64,000 bases of DNA from Orobanche coerulescens (taxonomy: Eukaryota > Streptophyta > Magnoliopsida > Lamiales > Orobanchaceae). Location of the stretch: positions 138,060,096-138,124,095 of the forward strand of contig CM065802.1 of the NCBI GenBank assembly GCA_033398695.1. The letters are read 5' to 3'. The notes under the pieces were generated by a model. It saw only the letters and a program-made list of their open reading frames with translations. It had not been told where the DNA came from and did no database searches. Positions within the stretch are counted from its first letter, which is position 1; each line of letters starts with the position of its first letter. A program made the translations under genes and the position numbers. This document shows, one piece after another, positions 27,386 to 38,762 of the stretch.

Positions 27386-28267
27386 ACTTATCACTTGAAT
27401 GACTGGTTATTTTTAAGTCTTTGTTTGACTTTGTACAAATGTGTGAGGAGAGATCGTTGCGAGGGTAGTTCCAAATGAATTGATAAACTCATAAAGATAA
27501 CTTTTTACAACAAATTCGATCGCTGCACTACATCTGAAAAAATGACGATCTCCGTATGTGGTTGAATAGCGACGATCGTCGTGTAGGTAGTCCGCACTCT
27601 TATTTCCCCTTGTTTTTATTCACTTAGTGGAAGGAAGGGGATGAAAATAATTCCTTGAGTGAGCGGTCTTCAACTTTGTCGAGTCCTCGGGGACGGTCGT
27701 CCTTCTTGGGAAACCGTGCACGATCGCGGAGTTCGATGGACCGACTCCTTGATCATGTCTTGATGCGCGAAGACATTGAGTGTCTCGTGACTCACTTTAT
27801 TATGAGGGTCCTCTGTTAGGCTGCGCCTCGCCTCGTATTTAAACGAAGGGCGTGCGGTCTCGGTCTAGAGGAGTCCTTGCGCGGGGCAGCGTCGGATGAT
27901 TCAACTCTACGCCCGCGGCTTGTTTAGCTCTGCTTCCACCTCGGCCCACTATGAAGATGGCGAACCTCGACGGTGTACGTTGAGACGGGGGTTGTGGCGC
28001 GTCGCATTGTCCGGGTTCACCATGTTAGATGATGAACCTTTGAGGGCGAGCGATCGTGTCCACTAATTAACTTTGGAGGGCCCTCAGACTACGCCGGCCT
28101 CGTATTTAAATGAAGGGCGGGCGATCTTGGCCCAAAGGGACCTTGCATGGCCTAAGCAGTCGGTTCCATCGACCACCAGGACCATGGCTGCACTCTTCCA
28201 CCTTGGATTGTCATGCAGATGCCGACCTTCGACGGTGTACGTTGTGCGGGGGAGGCGATCTCGTGCC
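27386..28267. other. Non-coding spacer with a diverged ~265-bp duplication
   Basis: Between the gag stop and the end of the antisense gene, where pol would lie in a complete element. Two related copies can be seen: cctcgtatttaaa at 27831 and again at 28098, followed in both by GAAGGGCG. The words cgacggtgtacgtt and catgttagatg also occur in both. No protease or reverse-transcriptase motifs were found on either strand. Confidence 0.6.
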
Positions 28268-30006
28268 TTAGTCCATCATGTTAGATGGTGAACTGTAGAT
28301 GGCGATCGAGTCCTCCGGTTTCTTGAATAAGGAAGGAGATCGGGGAGACTTCCGAGGTCTCCTTTTCTTGATTGAAGCATGTAGAGACGGTCGCCGAGGT
28401 TGATCTAGGGGTCGGCTCGTATGAGCTTTCCAGCCTGTTTTGTGTTCGACTCGGACGATCGTCCATAGAGGTAGGTAGGGACTTCGGCTAAACCAATAAG
28501 GCATCGACTTGCCCTCCTCGAACAATCTCCAGAGCTGTTTGAGGAGGTCGCGGCATTTGTTGGTGCTGTGGCCGGGACTCTTATGGTAGGCACAATATTG
28601 ATTGTTGTCCAGATGACCGTGGTCCATTATCGCCTTTGGCTTTTTGAGCTCTTTGTGCCCCTTGATGGCATAGAAAATATGTGTCGGAGTTCTCTTGAAC
28701 GTATGGAGGAGATGGGCTTCCATGTCCTCGAAAGCCTTGAGATCTCCGGGTGTCTTGGCGATCGCCTTCTTTGCTTTGGCGATCGCTATCTTCTAGACAA
28801 GAGGTGGCGTTTCCTCGTCTAAGCGGAGGGTGAGTAGCCTTTGCCTGGCCAGGAAGTTGGCAGCTTTAGCGCGGAAGATCGCGTAAGTTGGGGGAATATC
28901 CTTGGAGAGATGTCTAAACATGGGAGAGTGACCGCGGAATCCCCCCATGGCCGAATAGAGAGCGAGCTCGTCACTGACGGGTTCGCCGGTGAGGACGATT
29001 TCGTCCACTCGGTCAATGTAATTTGCGTTTGATTCGTCTTTCCCCTGCTTGATTTTTATCATGCGGTGGGGACCTTCTGGTCTGGCGACCTTGCTGGCGA
29101 AGTATGACGTGAAATCGTTCGCCAGTTTCTTAAAAGATGTGATAGATCGCGGTGGTAGTGAGACGTACCATCTATGGGCCAGCTCGCCCAATGTTAACGG
29201 GAAGATCCGGCACTTGGTTGCATCAGATGCCCCACACCCAGTCATGTAAATTCGGAATTTACTCAGGTGGGTTTCGGTCCGATCTCCCCTCATACAGAGG
29301 TGTTTTGGGAGGAGCGATCGTTGTGCGTATGGGGGCAAGCTCGATGTGGACCGCGAGTGGCTCGGTCGGCCCGACGATCTTTTTTGGTGCTTGCCCAGTG
29401 TCCAAGAGTGCTCTCATCTCGTCGAGCCGGCATTGTATGGCGGCCATCGCCGTGGCTCGATTGCTAGCGGCTCGGCGCTCGGAGCGGGAGCCGAGGCGAT
29501 CGAGCACGATCCACAGCGATCGGGCGGAGTCGATGGCCGACTGCGTTCGGCTGTGAGGCGGGTAGGCCGAAGTGCTGGTGACGGATTCGGATTCCGTCTT
29601 TTCAAGGTTGAGATCGAATGCCCGTCGCCGGATGGGTCGCGTCCCAAGCGATTGAATATAGATCCGTCCGGTCGTGCGAGAGCCTTTCCTCGCGAATTGG
29701 GGCTTCCTGACGATCGCTCGTTCAGTAGCCCGCTGAATTTCCGTTTTCCCATGCGGCGGATGATCGAGGGAGTTATTGCAGGCGACGCACATGCTCTCCG
29801 TCGCTCCTCCAGGATGGCCATAGCCTCCTCGATCTGTTCTTCGGTTTGGAACTGATCGAGTGAGAGGTTGGGGCCATCTCTCGATGCGGATCGAGAGTCT
29901 CGCGTTCTGCGGCTTCCCCTGTCGTTGGGCAGGGTTCGGATTGAGCAAGGAAATGGTGTCCGGCGGTTCGGAGAGCAGCTTTCCTCGATGGACCGGCGGA
30001 TGTCAT
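28268..30006 (-). pseudogene. Gag of the Tat-like element, frameshifted
   Basis: Gag forms the particle that packages element RNA. It starts at an ATG at 30006 (MTSAGPSRKAALRT), about 110 bases after the primer site. A first frameshift follows within about 200 bases and a second near 29300. The clearest part (29338-28793) is a typical retrotransposon capsid domain: HLSKFRIYMTGCGASDA, FPLTLGELAHRWYVSLPP, FTSYFASKVAR and MIKIKQGKDESNANYIDRV. Further on a knuckle-like CAYHKSPGHSTNKC is followed by LLKQLWRLFEEGK, the arrangement seen in Tat and Athila gags. A basic tail ends near 28268. Nothing of pol follows, so the protein could only act with enzymes supplied in trans, and the frameshifts make this copy inactive. 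Confidence 0.82.
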
Positions 30007-30114
30007 GATTCTGAAGGTTTTCTTTGAAGTGCAGTGAGTGTCACTTCAAGTATGTGCCCCGAGAACAGTGAGTGTTCTTCGGGACGGTAGAAATAAAAGT
30101 TTGAGGGTTAGATA

Positions 30115-30132
30115 CCCTCCTTCTAGCGCCAA
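30115..30132 (-). other. Putative primer-binding site of the Tat-like element
   Basis: On the minus strand TGGCGCTAGAAGGAGGG starts two or three bases after the 5' LTR. Its position fits a primer site and it is clearly not the Met-tRNA type used by the neighbouring elements. I cannot name the tRNA with confidence. Confidence 0.6.
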
Positions 30133-30133
30133 T

Positions 30134-31268
30134 TGTTGCTACCCAAAATATTATCCGGAGATAGATATTGCTGGAATGGATGGGATAGCAAACAAATGCA
30201 AGAGCACTTCCGTGAGAAAGATAAATAACACAAGATTTGCCGGGGTTGTTAGTCCCGGGCTTGAATGCTCTTGCGAGATATTATTAATACCGATATTCAG
30301 GGATACAAGTACTAATGTAAGAATACAATTACAATGAGTGTAAAGTTTCTTGTTATCTTAGCTAGTGAGCGTGTAGATTGCCGGAAGAACCAGATTTGAT
30401 GCTCTGTGAGTTCTTGTAACAAAGGTGATGAACAGTCGCGGCGGTGAGAGATCGACCGCCTCTCACGGCGAGTATTTAGCTGGATGTTTAGGCTTCTGGG
30501 CTTATGAATCCCTTGGAATCTGTCTAGTGGAGACTTGCTGCTTCTGCCGATCGTCTTCTGGACGAGAGATTTGGAGAGAGAAGTCCTGAGATGGATTCCG
30601 GTTAGATAGGCGGGAGCTTGATGATATGTATGTTTTTCAGTGTTTCCGTGAATGTATCGGAGTGGAATGTATTTCGGACGTAAGTCAAATGAATTCCCAA
30701 CCTTTTTCCAGTAGGAGGAAGTTCTCTATTTATAGGGCTTGGATACGCCGGGCGATCGCCTTTTCTGCAATATAATAATCGGGCGATCGTCTTTCAGCAC
30801 ATGGGTCTGTCCCTCAAAGTCTGCGGGGAGTTCTTTGGCGATCAGTATGCGGTCGATAGGGGAGCTTACACGCGTCTGAGTTGCGACACGGGTGGTCCTA
30901 CCGACAACTTTCGGCGCGCGCATGGTAGGTGAGGTAGGTGGCGGTGTGGTCAAAGGATCTTGTCTGCCGTGAAGATCTTGTCAGCGCCTTTGGTGGATCT
31001 GCACGTGGGTGCTTTTCTGAGATCCAGTCCTTGATGACTTTGACGGGTGATCGTCTCTGCTCGGGGCGTAGGTCGATTGCCCTTAGCCGGTCACTAGAGT
31101 AGATCGCCAGCTGCCAAAGGGCGATCGCCTTGGGAGTCGATCGCCAGGCATCTGATAGTGGTCTGATATCTTCGACTTGGCGAGCTAACCATAGTTTGAC
31201 TGGAGTTGACTTGGTCGCTCGGCCTTATAGTCGATCGCCTGTCGGGATGAATAAATCGTGACACAACA
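30134..31268 (-). repeat. 5' LTR of the Tat-like element
   Basis: 1135-bp LTR paired with 23002-24152. The minus-strand TATA box CTATAAATA lies at about 30728-30736, with the GCGATCGCC-like array just upstream (about 30750-31255). Differences from the other LTR cluster at about 30540-30980. Confidence 0.9.
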
Positions 31269-32436
31269 TACGTATACCAAACATATTTTCAAAACAGCTT
31301 TGAAATCATCTAATCTTGTCAATAAAAACCCATTTTGAAAGTTCTTTCAAGAATTTGAAAACTCAAAACATCTATATTCGTAAGATTACAAAAAGCAATT
31401 TATGAAATTTAAACCGGCTCGCTCATGTCAAGTTCTTGATGACAATTTTCTAATACATACAATTTCGAGGTTTTAAAATGAAAGTTATGTAAATGATTGA
31501 CTACATCCATATTCATGTATATCAATTCGGCTCGTCACCAATTCCACTGACATTCCGTCGAAAAACCACATGATAGAATAAAAAATCTTATTGTATAAAC
31601 TTTGTTAAAATCACACTTTCCACATATGACTCGCTATTTCGACCATTACTCCATTATTAAATACTTCAACTATGCCATGATAAAACATGTTTTAAAGATT
31701 ATTTTTTATTTTAATAACAATAATATTTTCTCAAAATAAATTTTAAGAAAAAAAATTATTTTCACGACAGCGAGAAAAATAGTTTATTCAAAATATATCA
31801 TGTTTAAAGTATCATTTTCAAATTTCCAAAAGCAGTATCGTGCATCTTAAAATAAACTAGCATGACTATATGTTCCTCTCAACAATCCACAACATTTCTC
31901 CCAAAATCACAACTCGATTTTCCAAGTTTAACCGACATATTGATTCTCCATAATCATAGTTTCTCAACATCATCAATTCTGTCTCAACTATTATATTCTG
32001 TTACCTCATACTGTAACGCATAATATTTTCCCATATCTCAAAGTACATCAAATTATAACTGAAAATAACCTCAATGCAATCCAAAAATCCAAATAAATAC
32101 AGATCGTGAATCCGACAATTCCCCGTGATACTGGCACATGTATCAACTCTAGAAAATACTCGATACAGATATTTTCAAAACATACACTTTGAAAAATCAG
32201 TTCAACTCAAAATTCAACACATCTCTTTCCAAAGAAACACGTTAATACCATTTGGAAAAGTTTACAACAACCACAGCACCACACCGGTAAATCACATAGC
32301 ACACAAGCACGAGTGATCAATAAAAACCCAAAACTCTAACACTTGTAAACCGACAAATCGAATGACATGACAAAAACATGACTCGACTCGACCTGACAGC
32401 CGAGGTTTTCACAACATAAGCTTCGATACCATATTC

Positions 32437-35400
32437 TGTAACAGCCCAGAGCTAACCTGGAATATTACAGCACCATAGGCCCCGAAACGGAACCCACAAG
32501 GATGAAAGAAAGATTTGCAAACATTTTAAATGTTCCTAAGCGGCGATAACAGTAACATCTTTTTAAAATATGCAAAGGCTTTATAAAATCCATTTATCAA
32601 TACCGTCGTGAAATCTCATTTGAAAGTATAAGGCCAAAATGCATAATCTCGACGATTGGAAAAAAATACACATTAAGCCACCGCTTACACGTACCGACCA
32701 AAATAGTTTTGAAAATGATTATCCATTGTAACTTAAGTTGCCAGATACCAAAAGGCCATTTAAAAATACTCACGCAGCGGAAAAGACAAACTGTTAAAAA
32801 TACTCTAACAGCAGAATAAAACAACTAATCAAAGTACTCGATTCCCAAACACACGCCATAGCCAGTATCCTCCGAGAAGCTCATCTCTTCACGATCTATA
32901 CAAGTTCGATATCCCAAGAACCTAAAATAAAGCCCGCAATGGGGTCAGCCATAATACTCAACAACGATAACGATCACATCACGTCAAAAATTACATACCA
33001 ATGAAAATACTAAGTAAGAATACTACTACTGTAATCTTACCGTCATAACTTTACCAATTCGTGATAATCCTCATTAAAATAACTCTTATCATATTCCACA
33101 TCTCGTAATATCCATTAAGTAATGAACTCATACACGACAACTATACGGTACCTCAAACAATATCCAAGATTCTCAAAACATCATCATAACTCGCAATACG
33201 GAAATATACCAACTCTGACCAATTTGATCCATTGGATAACATCATCAAATCTCAACACGATAACACAAATACCAAAGGAAATATGGAACATACCTCAAGA
33301 TACGAAATGCCACGACAATCATGTCAGTCTAATCCGAGATCAGATCAAAACATCATATGGACATGGTCCTAACACAAGACCTACAAATGCATAGTCATAT
33401 GACAACGTCAATATGCTCACAACAATAACAACAATGTATACTCAATGGAAATCCGATGATCCAGCGGGCACAGCATAGATCCCAAGATGATCCTACTATA
33501 TCAACACAAGGTGGATAGCCAACAATAAACATATGCACAACAACAACGCATGGTAAATCCAACGATGTGAATCCATATGATTCCATCAATGCAGCACAGG
33601 GTAATACAATTATCCAACGCCCTCAGCATAGATCCTAAGATGATCCCGTCGGACCAACACGAGGTGGAAAACCCGTCCAATGATCCAGCGCCCTCAGCAT
33701 AGATCCCAAGATGATCCCGTCGGACCAACACGAGGTGGACAACTGATCCAGTGCCCTCAGCATAGATCACACGATCCCATCGGATCAATACAACATACAC
33801 AATACAACTATACATACACATATGCAAATCAATATGTTCATCAACATGAACAACATATGAATCAATAATATGAACGACATTATGACAAATCAACTTGGAC
33901 GACCTCATGTTCAACAACATGAATGACAATATGGATGATCAAAATCATCAACATTAAACTAAAATCAAATTAAGATACTTGCCCCGAGTCCTTCGGGAGC
34001 AATCTCGATGTCCAATCATTACCGACGCTTATCCTCAATGTCCGACGATCCAAAATACCACGGCCATAGATAACTCATATCATCGTCTCTATCATAACGT
34101 ACCCTCGATACCCAAGTATACCAATAACAAAGGTAAATTATATATATTATGATTTAATTCCCAAAATCAACGTACAACCCCAATCTCCAAAATCCACAAT
34201 AATAATCATTGCTATATGCATTATAAACAAAATGAAACTGAAACCATTCATTAAATACTATAAACTGAGCAAGTAATAACTTGCCTCGATACCGATACGA
34301 TGATAATGAAGCCGTTACCAATTTCCTTGTCTTCGTCTACAAGCTCCTCGAATCTGACCATAGTAATTAACGAACATCCTCGAACTCGATCGCAACATAT
34401 TATTATAATCAACGACCAATTCTCACAGTCTATTGTAATAATTGATAACAAGTTCGATAAATACAATAATTGTAGTGGATGGAAATATCAAAACAAAAAC
34501 CAAGTTACTTACCCATGTCAATCTGCTATAAAATACACGAAATATAATCGAAAAATAACCTTAAAGTTAAAAGATATACATATTCAAAATATGCAACGCG
34601 ATCAACTTTCAAAAGAATTGTTGCTGGAACTCACTGATACGAACAGGACTGACTCAGTGTAAAACGGCTCATTTTATCAAAGTATTCCAACTCAATAGTT
34701 CCGGTAAAAACAACATTTATACTTCTATGTATTTTTATTACAAACTGCTCGAGATGGATTTTCAAAATAACTTACAGGTTGTAAGATAATAGAGTTCAAA
34801 GAATTGAACCTAGTCTGGAATTCTCAGACTCACTGGGGAAATCCATCGAACAGGTTGAGTTATTATCCTGGAAAAGATGGTCTGACTCACCAGAAAATGG
34901 TTCGTTTTATTCATGTATTCTGACTCAATACTTATGCTACAAACAATATTAATACTTATATGTATTTTATTTAAAAACTGATCGAGATGCATTCGTTAAA
35001 TAGCTTACCGATTGAGAGATAATCGAGTTCAAAAATAATAACCCAGACTGGATTTCACAGACTCTCTGGGGAATTTCGTCAAATGCCTACCGGACGTCTC
35101 CTGGACTAGGCTGCTCAAATTCGCTGGGTTATTGAGCGTTTTGGACGACTTACATATATAAAAACTAAAATAGAAAAATACTATTTTAAAGAGAGAGATA
35201 TTATCTATGGATATTCATAAACGGAATTAGAAAGCAATGTATATACTACTGCTTTTAACAGGTACAAAATATGTTAGTCAGTCAAAACAGCACATGGCCA
35301 GGCATCACGAGCGACGACCCACACCTCGCTCTCGCGGGAATCCCGGGCGACTGTCGGGCGCTGACGTATGCGGTAACGCACGGTTCCCGGCAGCTGGCAG

Positions 35401-35910
35401 TCTCTATTAATTCGATCATAAGTTCTTCGTCCGGACTCTGATTGGCTCTCTGTTTGGACCATTGGAAATATAACTCAATTATATACAATACTTTAAATTT
35501 TCAGAATTGTTAAACTTCTTAAAATCCATGGTGATTTTTCAAAGTCGATACTTATCCACGACACTTCCCATAAATGTACAATTTTATTTCTATTTTCATT
35601 TTTGGTGTTTACTTTCTTATTTTAAATAGTCAACGATCATAAATACATCTCCAATTCATCCAAGTAAATTTATAATCTCATATTTAGTCCGGATAATTTC
35701 TCTAATTCTCGTTGAATAATTTATCGGAGAATACAACGTTGGCCACCATCACATTCTTACCAATAATTATTCGACGATATTAGAAAATAGTACCCGACAT
35801 ATTACTCTCATTTACTCAATATTACGTCCAGTAACAAAATTTAATATTCATATAACCAGTATTCCAACAAGGTCACGATAAAATATTATTCTAAAATTCA
35901 GGATATTACA
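32437..35910 (-). repeat. Array LTR e (5'-most LTR of the array)
   Basis: 3474-bp LTR at the upstream edge of the minus-strand array. After TGTAATATCC on the minus strand the sequence leaves the element, so tgtaa (35911-35915) would be the target duplication. Its partner would lie beyond the left edge of the window. Confidence 0.85.
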
Positions 35911-36497
35911 TGTAAGAGGTAGAATAATTATTCATAAAAATAGCATCTCCTATGATAGAAAGCCAAGTAACTGGATGTATTCACGTAACCCGTAGTTTAC
36001 ATTCGCGTAAAACAGCAACCTTGAATCGGACGTGCCAAAAAAAAGATACTCGAGTTTTTTCTCCGCTGTGGAGGGAGACTTAGTAACTAGGAGCATTCAT
36101 AAGCCCCATGAGTGTCTTTTACGTTAAACGGCTCCCCAATATATGAGAATGAAAATCCACCCTAGGACTCTTCCGATGAAACATTCCGGGAGTCGAAACC
36201 TAGTGGTTAACTCGTTGTTCCCAAAATCATAATAATAGTTATTAAATAAAGTGGGATTGCTGTCCGGGGATTGTCATTATGGAAATCATATTAGTTGTGC
36301 TGCATTTCATATGTTTATGTCACAAGGTTGTGGGACTAGGCGAGTTAGCTTATTATAACCTCACCATTCATTTTGTCGGTCGGCCCATTTCATGTTTGTT
36401 GATCTTCGAACCTTGACTACTTTCATGGGCTGAGATTAGCACGAAAAGAGGTTACTATGAGAAATCATTGTCCGTAACGTGACTCACTAGTACGATA
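35911..36497. other. Unassigned non-coding sequence
   Basis: About 590 bp between the array and the next LTR. I see no open frame of note, no terminal repeat and no match to other parts of the window beyond a short atctcctatgat word also present at about 60346-60357. It may be older repeat DNA into which the array inserted. Confidence 0.4.
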
Positions 36498-37022
36498 TGT
36501 AATATCCGCAATTTTAATTTCCGGTAATTTTTTTTTTGACAGGAGTCCATTTTGACGACTCTCTTGTGACTGTTTCGTCATTCTGAGAATGATTAATTCT
36601 GCACTTTTTGACATCCGAGTTCGTTTCGGTGTCGTTTTGTTGAGTTACGTGTTCTTAGGCGATTTTTCCGCGCTTGAGTTTGACTCTTGTGAATCTCGTT
36701 CGAAACTGTTGTTTCGAGTTTCTCGTAAGTTCATTTAGCATTGTTATACGTGTTGGGAGCTTCGGTTTGGTTATTCGTTGTCATATCGTGATTTTTCGGA
36801 CGTTTGGCCCATTTTGTAATTTTCCATAGTTGTGGGTACTTGTTGATGTACTCGTTTTTACCTACCTCCGGGTTGTCGGGATCATGTGTTTGTTTCAAAC
36901 TTAAGCTCGTGTTTTGATTTTCGTACTACTCGTCTTGTTCGACCGTAGTAATTCGTGTTCGTCGCGTTCCGCGATCCTTTTCGAATTCAACATCTGGCAG
37001 TTGTTCTGTACTACCAGATGAA

Positions 37023-37218
37023 TAGCGCACGCTATTCTTCATGAGTAGCATACGCTATCGCTGCCTTCTTACGTACGTAATGAACCCTTCTTTATGTACG
37101 TTATGGTGTTCGGGGTTTCGAGCAGTTGAGTCTGGATGACTCTTACGTACGTAATGGATTGTTCCTTATGTACGTAACCTCACTAACGTACGTTAAGCCT
37201 TATTGCTTACGTACGTTA
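37023..37218 (+). promoter_or_regulatory. Palindrome array upstream of a LTR TATA box
   Basis: Within 196 bp are tagcgcacgcta (37023), tagcatacgcta (37046), ttacgtacgtaa (37069 and 37143), two tatgtacgt variants, taacgtacgtta (37184) and ttacgtacgtta (37207). The last lies 12 bases before the TATA box at 37231-37240. Each word is self-complementary or nearly so and centred on CG. Confidence 0.75.
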
Positions 37219-37230
37219 GCCTCATGCGGG

Positions 37231-37240
37231 TATATATATT
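37231..37240 (+). promoter_or_regulatory. TATA box of the truncated gypsy LTR
   Basis: tatatatatt follows the palindrome array. Transcription would start around 37260-37270, in front of a pyrimidine-rich stretch (tttctttcccccc). Confidence 0.6.
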
Positions 37241-38137
37241 TGAGGGTTGACTGATTTCAGGTCATTTCTTTCCCCCCTATCCCTTGCGGCATTTTTGGCG
37301 ATTTGGGGTGGATTTGGACGAGCTTTCATCGGCCTTTGATGGTAGTAATCATCTCGGTGGGTCTCCTTCGTGTTCATCATCATCATCTAGACTTCTTCTG
37401 CGAATCGAGGTAAGGTTTTAGAACCCTATTTGAGATATTTTGGGTTTGTCTCGATTTCGTGATTTCACTCCGAGATTGTTGGTTCTATTGTCGTTATCTA
37501 TTCTTATTGATCATACCCCACAGGTTGAAACTTTATTTTCATGTTTTTGTCGGGTCAATTCGTGTTCTTGGCCGTTTTGGGGGAAACCCTTGAACTTTCG
37601 TCGTTTGTTCCTTTAATTCGGCGGCTTTGGGTCGTACTTTGGAATTTAGTTTCATTGTTATTATTGTCGTTCGTAGTTTATTTTCGTGGGTTGTCGTTTG
37701 GTGGAGTCGGTGGGTTCGTAGACGGTTCGAGTCTCCTCACTTCGGTCGATTCTCCACGTTTTTGATTATTTGAGGCAAGTACCTTGTTCATACATTTCTT
37801 TTTTTGTTAATATGATGATTGGTGATCGTCTTGGTATGTTTGTTTAGTTGTTTGGAATGAATTTTCTAAGGACTTGGTTTAGCCTCGTGAAAAGCTCCCT
37901 TTCAAACTCGTGTGTATATTGTGATTGGTGTGTCTTTTCTAAAATGACTGTGAGTCCTATGGATACGTTTTGTGTTTGATGTTGTGCTTGATAATGCGTG
38001 TGTACATATATTGCATCATTTCTGTGTGTTGTGGTTTGACGTTGTGTCGTGCTAAGTGTTTGATGTTTCTGGGTAAATTGTTTGGATATCCTTGTCGTAT
38101 TTTGAAATGTGTGTGAACGTATGGATATGGGCGGGGT

Positions 38138-38510
38138 CTACGGTGACACATGACATGCGATCATGTGGTCATGATGCAACAAGAGATTGATCCAACCGTG
38201 AGATCCTCGGGATACCTACGGTGACACATGACATGTGATCATGTGGTCAGGAGACAACAAGTGATTGATCCAACCGTGAGATGACGTGGCAAGTGATCAC
38301 GGTGGTGTAAGGAATCTACGGTGACACATGACATGCGATCATGTGATGAAGAGACAACAAGTGATTGATCCAACCATGAGATGACGTGGCAAGTGATCAT
38401 GGTGGTGTAAGGAACCTACGGTGACACATGACATGCGATCATGTGGTCAAGAGACACCAAGTGATTGATCCAACCGTGAGATGACGTGGCATGTGTTCAC
38501 GGTGTTATGT
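38138..38510 (+). repeat. 100-bp minisatellite in the truncated gypsy LTR
   Basis: Units begin ctacggtgacacatgacatg at 38138, 38216, 38316 and 38416. The first unit is 78 bp, the next two 100 bp and the last partial. Each has an inner 7-bp inverted repeat, cacatga and tcatgtg, seven bases apart. Confidence 0.9.
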
Positions 38511-38762
38511 ATATGATTTGGATGTATTGACGTTTTGAACTTTTGAATATTCAAGGAATGGAAGAACTCAAGATGCTCGAATGCTAATGATTATATGTTT
38601 TTCTGGTTTTATGTTTCTATATTATTTGATCATTCAGACGGGGGGTCTTTATATAGAGTCTTAGGTGCCTCTTGGGACTGGTTGTACCCCTTGGTCCGGA
38701 TCTCATTAGTAGATAGATGCGTCCGATCATGGTGCACAAACCCTTAGCATACGGCTATTGAA

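Larger units (their letters stand above)
23002..31268 (-). mobile_element. Gag-only Tat-like gypsy element with antisense gene (TR-GAG type)
   Basis: The 8267-bp insert begins TG and ends CA and has 5-bp target duplications tacgt (22997-23001 and 31269-31273). On the minus strand the order is 5' LTR (31268-30134), primer site, gag (30006-28268), about 0.9 kb of non-coding DNA, a gene in the opposite direction (24669-27281, plus strand), polypurine tract, and 3' LTR (24152-23002). There is no room for, and no trace of, protease, reverse transcriptase or integrase. An antisense extra gene between pol and the 3' LTR is known from the Tat lineage of plant gypsy elements, and gag-only elements are known as TR-GAG. 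Assignment to Tat rests on the gag style and the antisense gene only. Confidence 0.85.
21947..32436 (-). mobile_element. Array internal region 4, split by the Tat-like element
   Basis: Sequence left of 23001 and right of 31269 joins exactly as in the other internal regions once the 8.27-kb insert and one copy of tacgt are removed, leaving about 2.22 kb. The primer site at 32420-32431 is diverged (TGGTATCGAAGC on the minus strand). Like the others it has no coding potential. Confidence 0.85.
567..35910 (-). mobile_element. Tandem array of a non-coding LTR retrotransposon (LARD): 5 LTRs, 4 internal regions
   Basis: Five LTRs (567-2691 truncated, 4931-10474, 12716-16207, 18449-21946, 32437-35910) alternate with four internal regions (2692-4930, 10475-12715, 16208-18448, 21947-32436). 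On the minus strand each LTR begins TGTAATATCC. Each LTR whose end is present ends in TGTTACA or a close variant and is followed by a Met-tRNA primer site (TGGTATCAGAGC or variant), about 2.2 kb of non-coding DNA, and the polypurine run AAGGAGGGTAGTA. Corresponding points recur every 5729-5734 bp between about 7.7 and 19.4 kb. No gag or pol reading frame is present in any internal region. The bases just before the polypurine tract (TTTCGAGGACGAAAC) resemble those at the end of pol in the chromovirus at 49055-60003, suggesting a chromovirus-derived LARD. The left end is cut by the insertion that contributes 1-566. Confidence 0.88.
36498..38762 (+). repeat. Truncated gypsy LTR
   Basis: Starts TGTAATATCCG at 36498 like the other chromovirus LTRs here. 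It has a promoter region (palindrome array 37023-37218, TATA box 37231-37240), a long downstream part with a splice-donor-like aggtaaggt near 37410, and a 100-bp minisatellite (38138-38510). No TGTTACA end, primer site or internal region follows. The sequence changes near 38762 into a minus-strand copia LTR, so the right end appears lost; that boundary is uncertain by some tens of bases. Confidence 0.65.

Noticed and set aside
35911..36497. A host gene or MITE between the array and the next LTR
   Set aside because: No frame, intron pattern, terminal inverted repeat or target duplication could be found; left unassigned.
37541..37765. A hydrophobic 74-codon frame resembling a membrane peptide
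   Set aside because: It lies in the transcribed part of a truncated LTR, is T-rich (Leu/Phe/Val by composition), and has no related copy in the window that could support it.
38138..38510. Possible CRISPR-like array
   Set aside because: Units are 100 bp and contiguous, with no unique spacers and no cas genes; it is a minisatellite inside a plant LTR.
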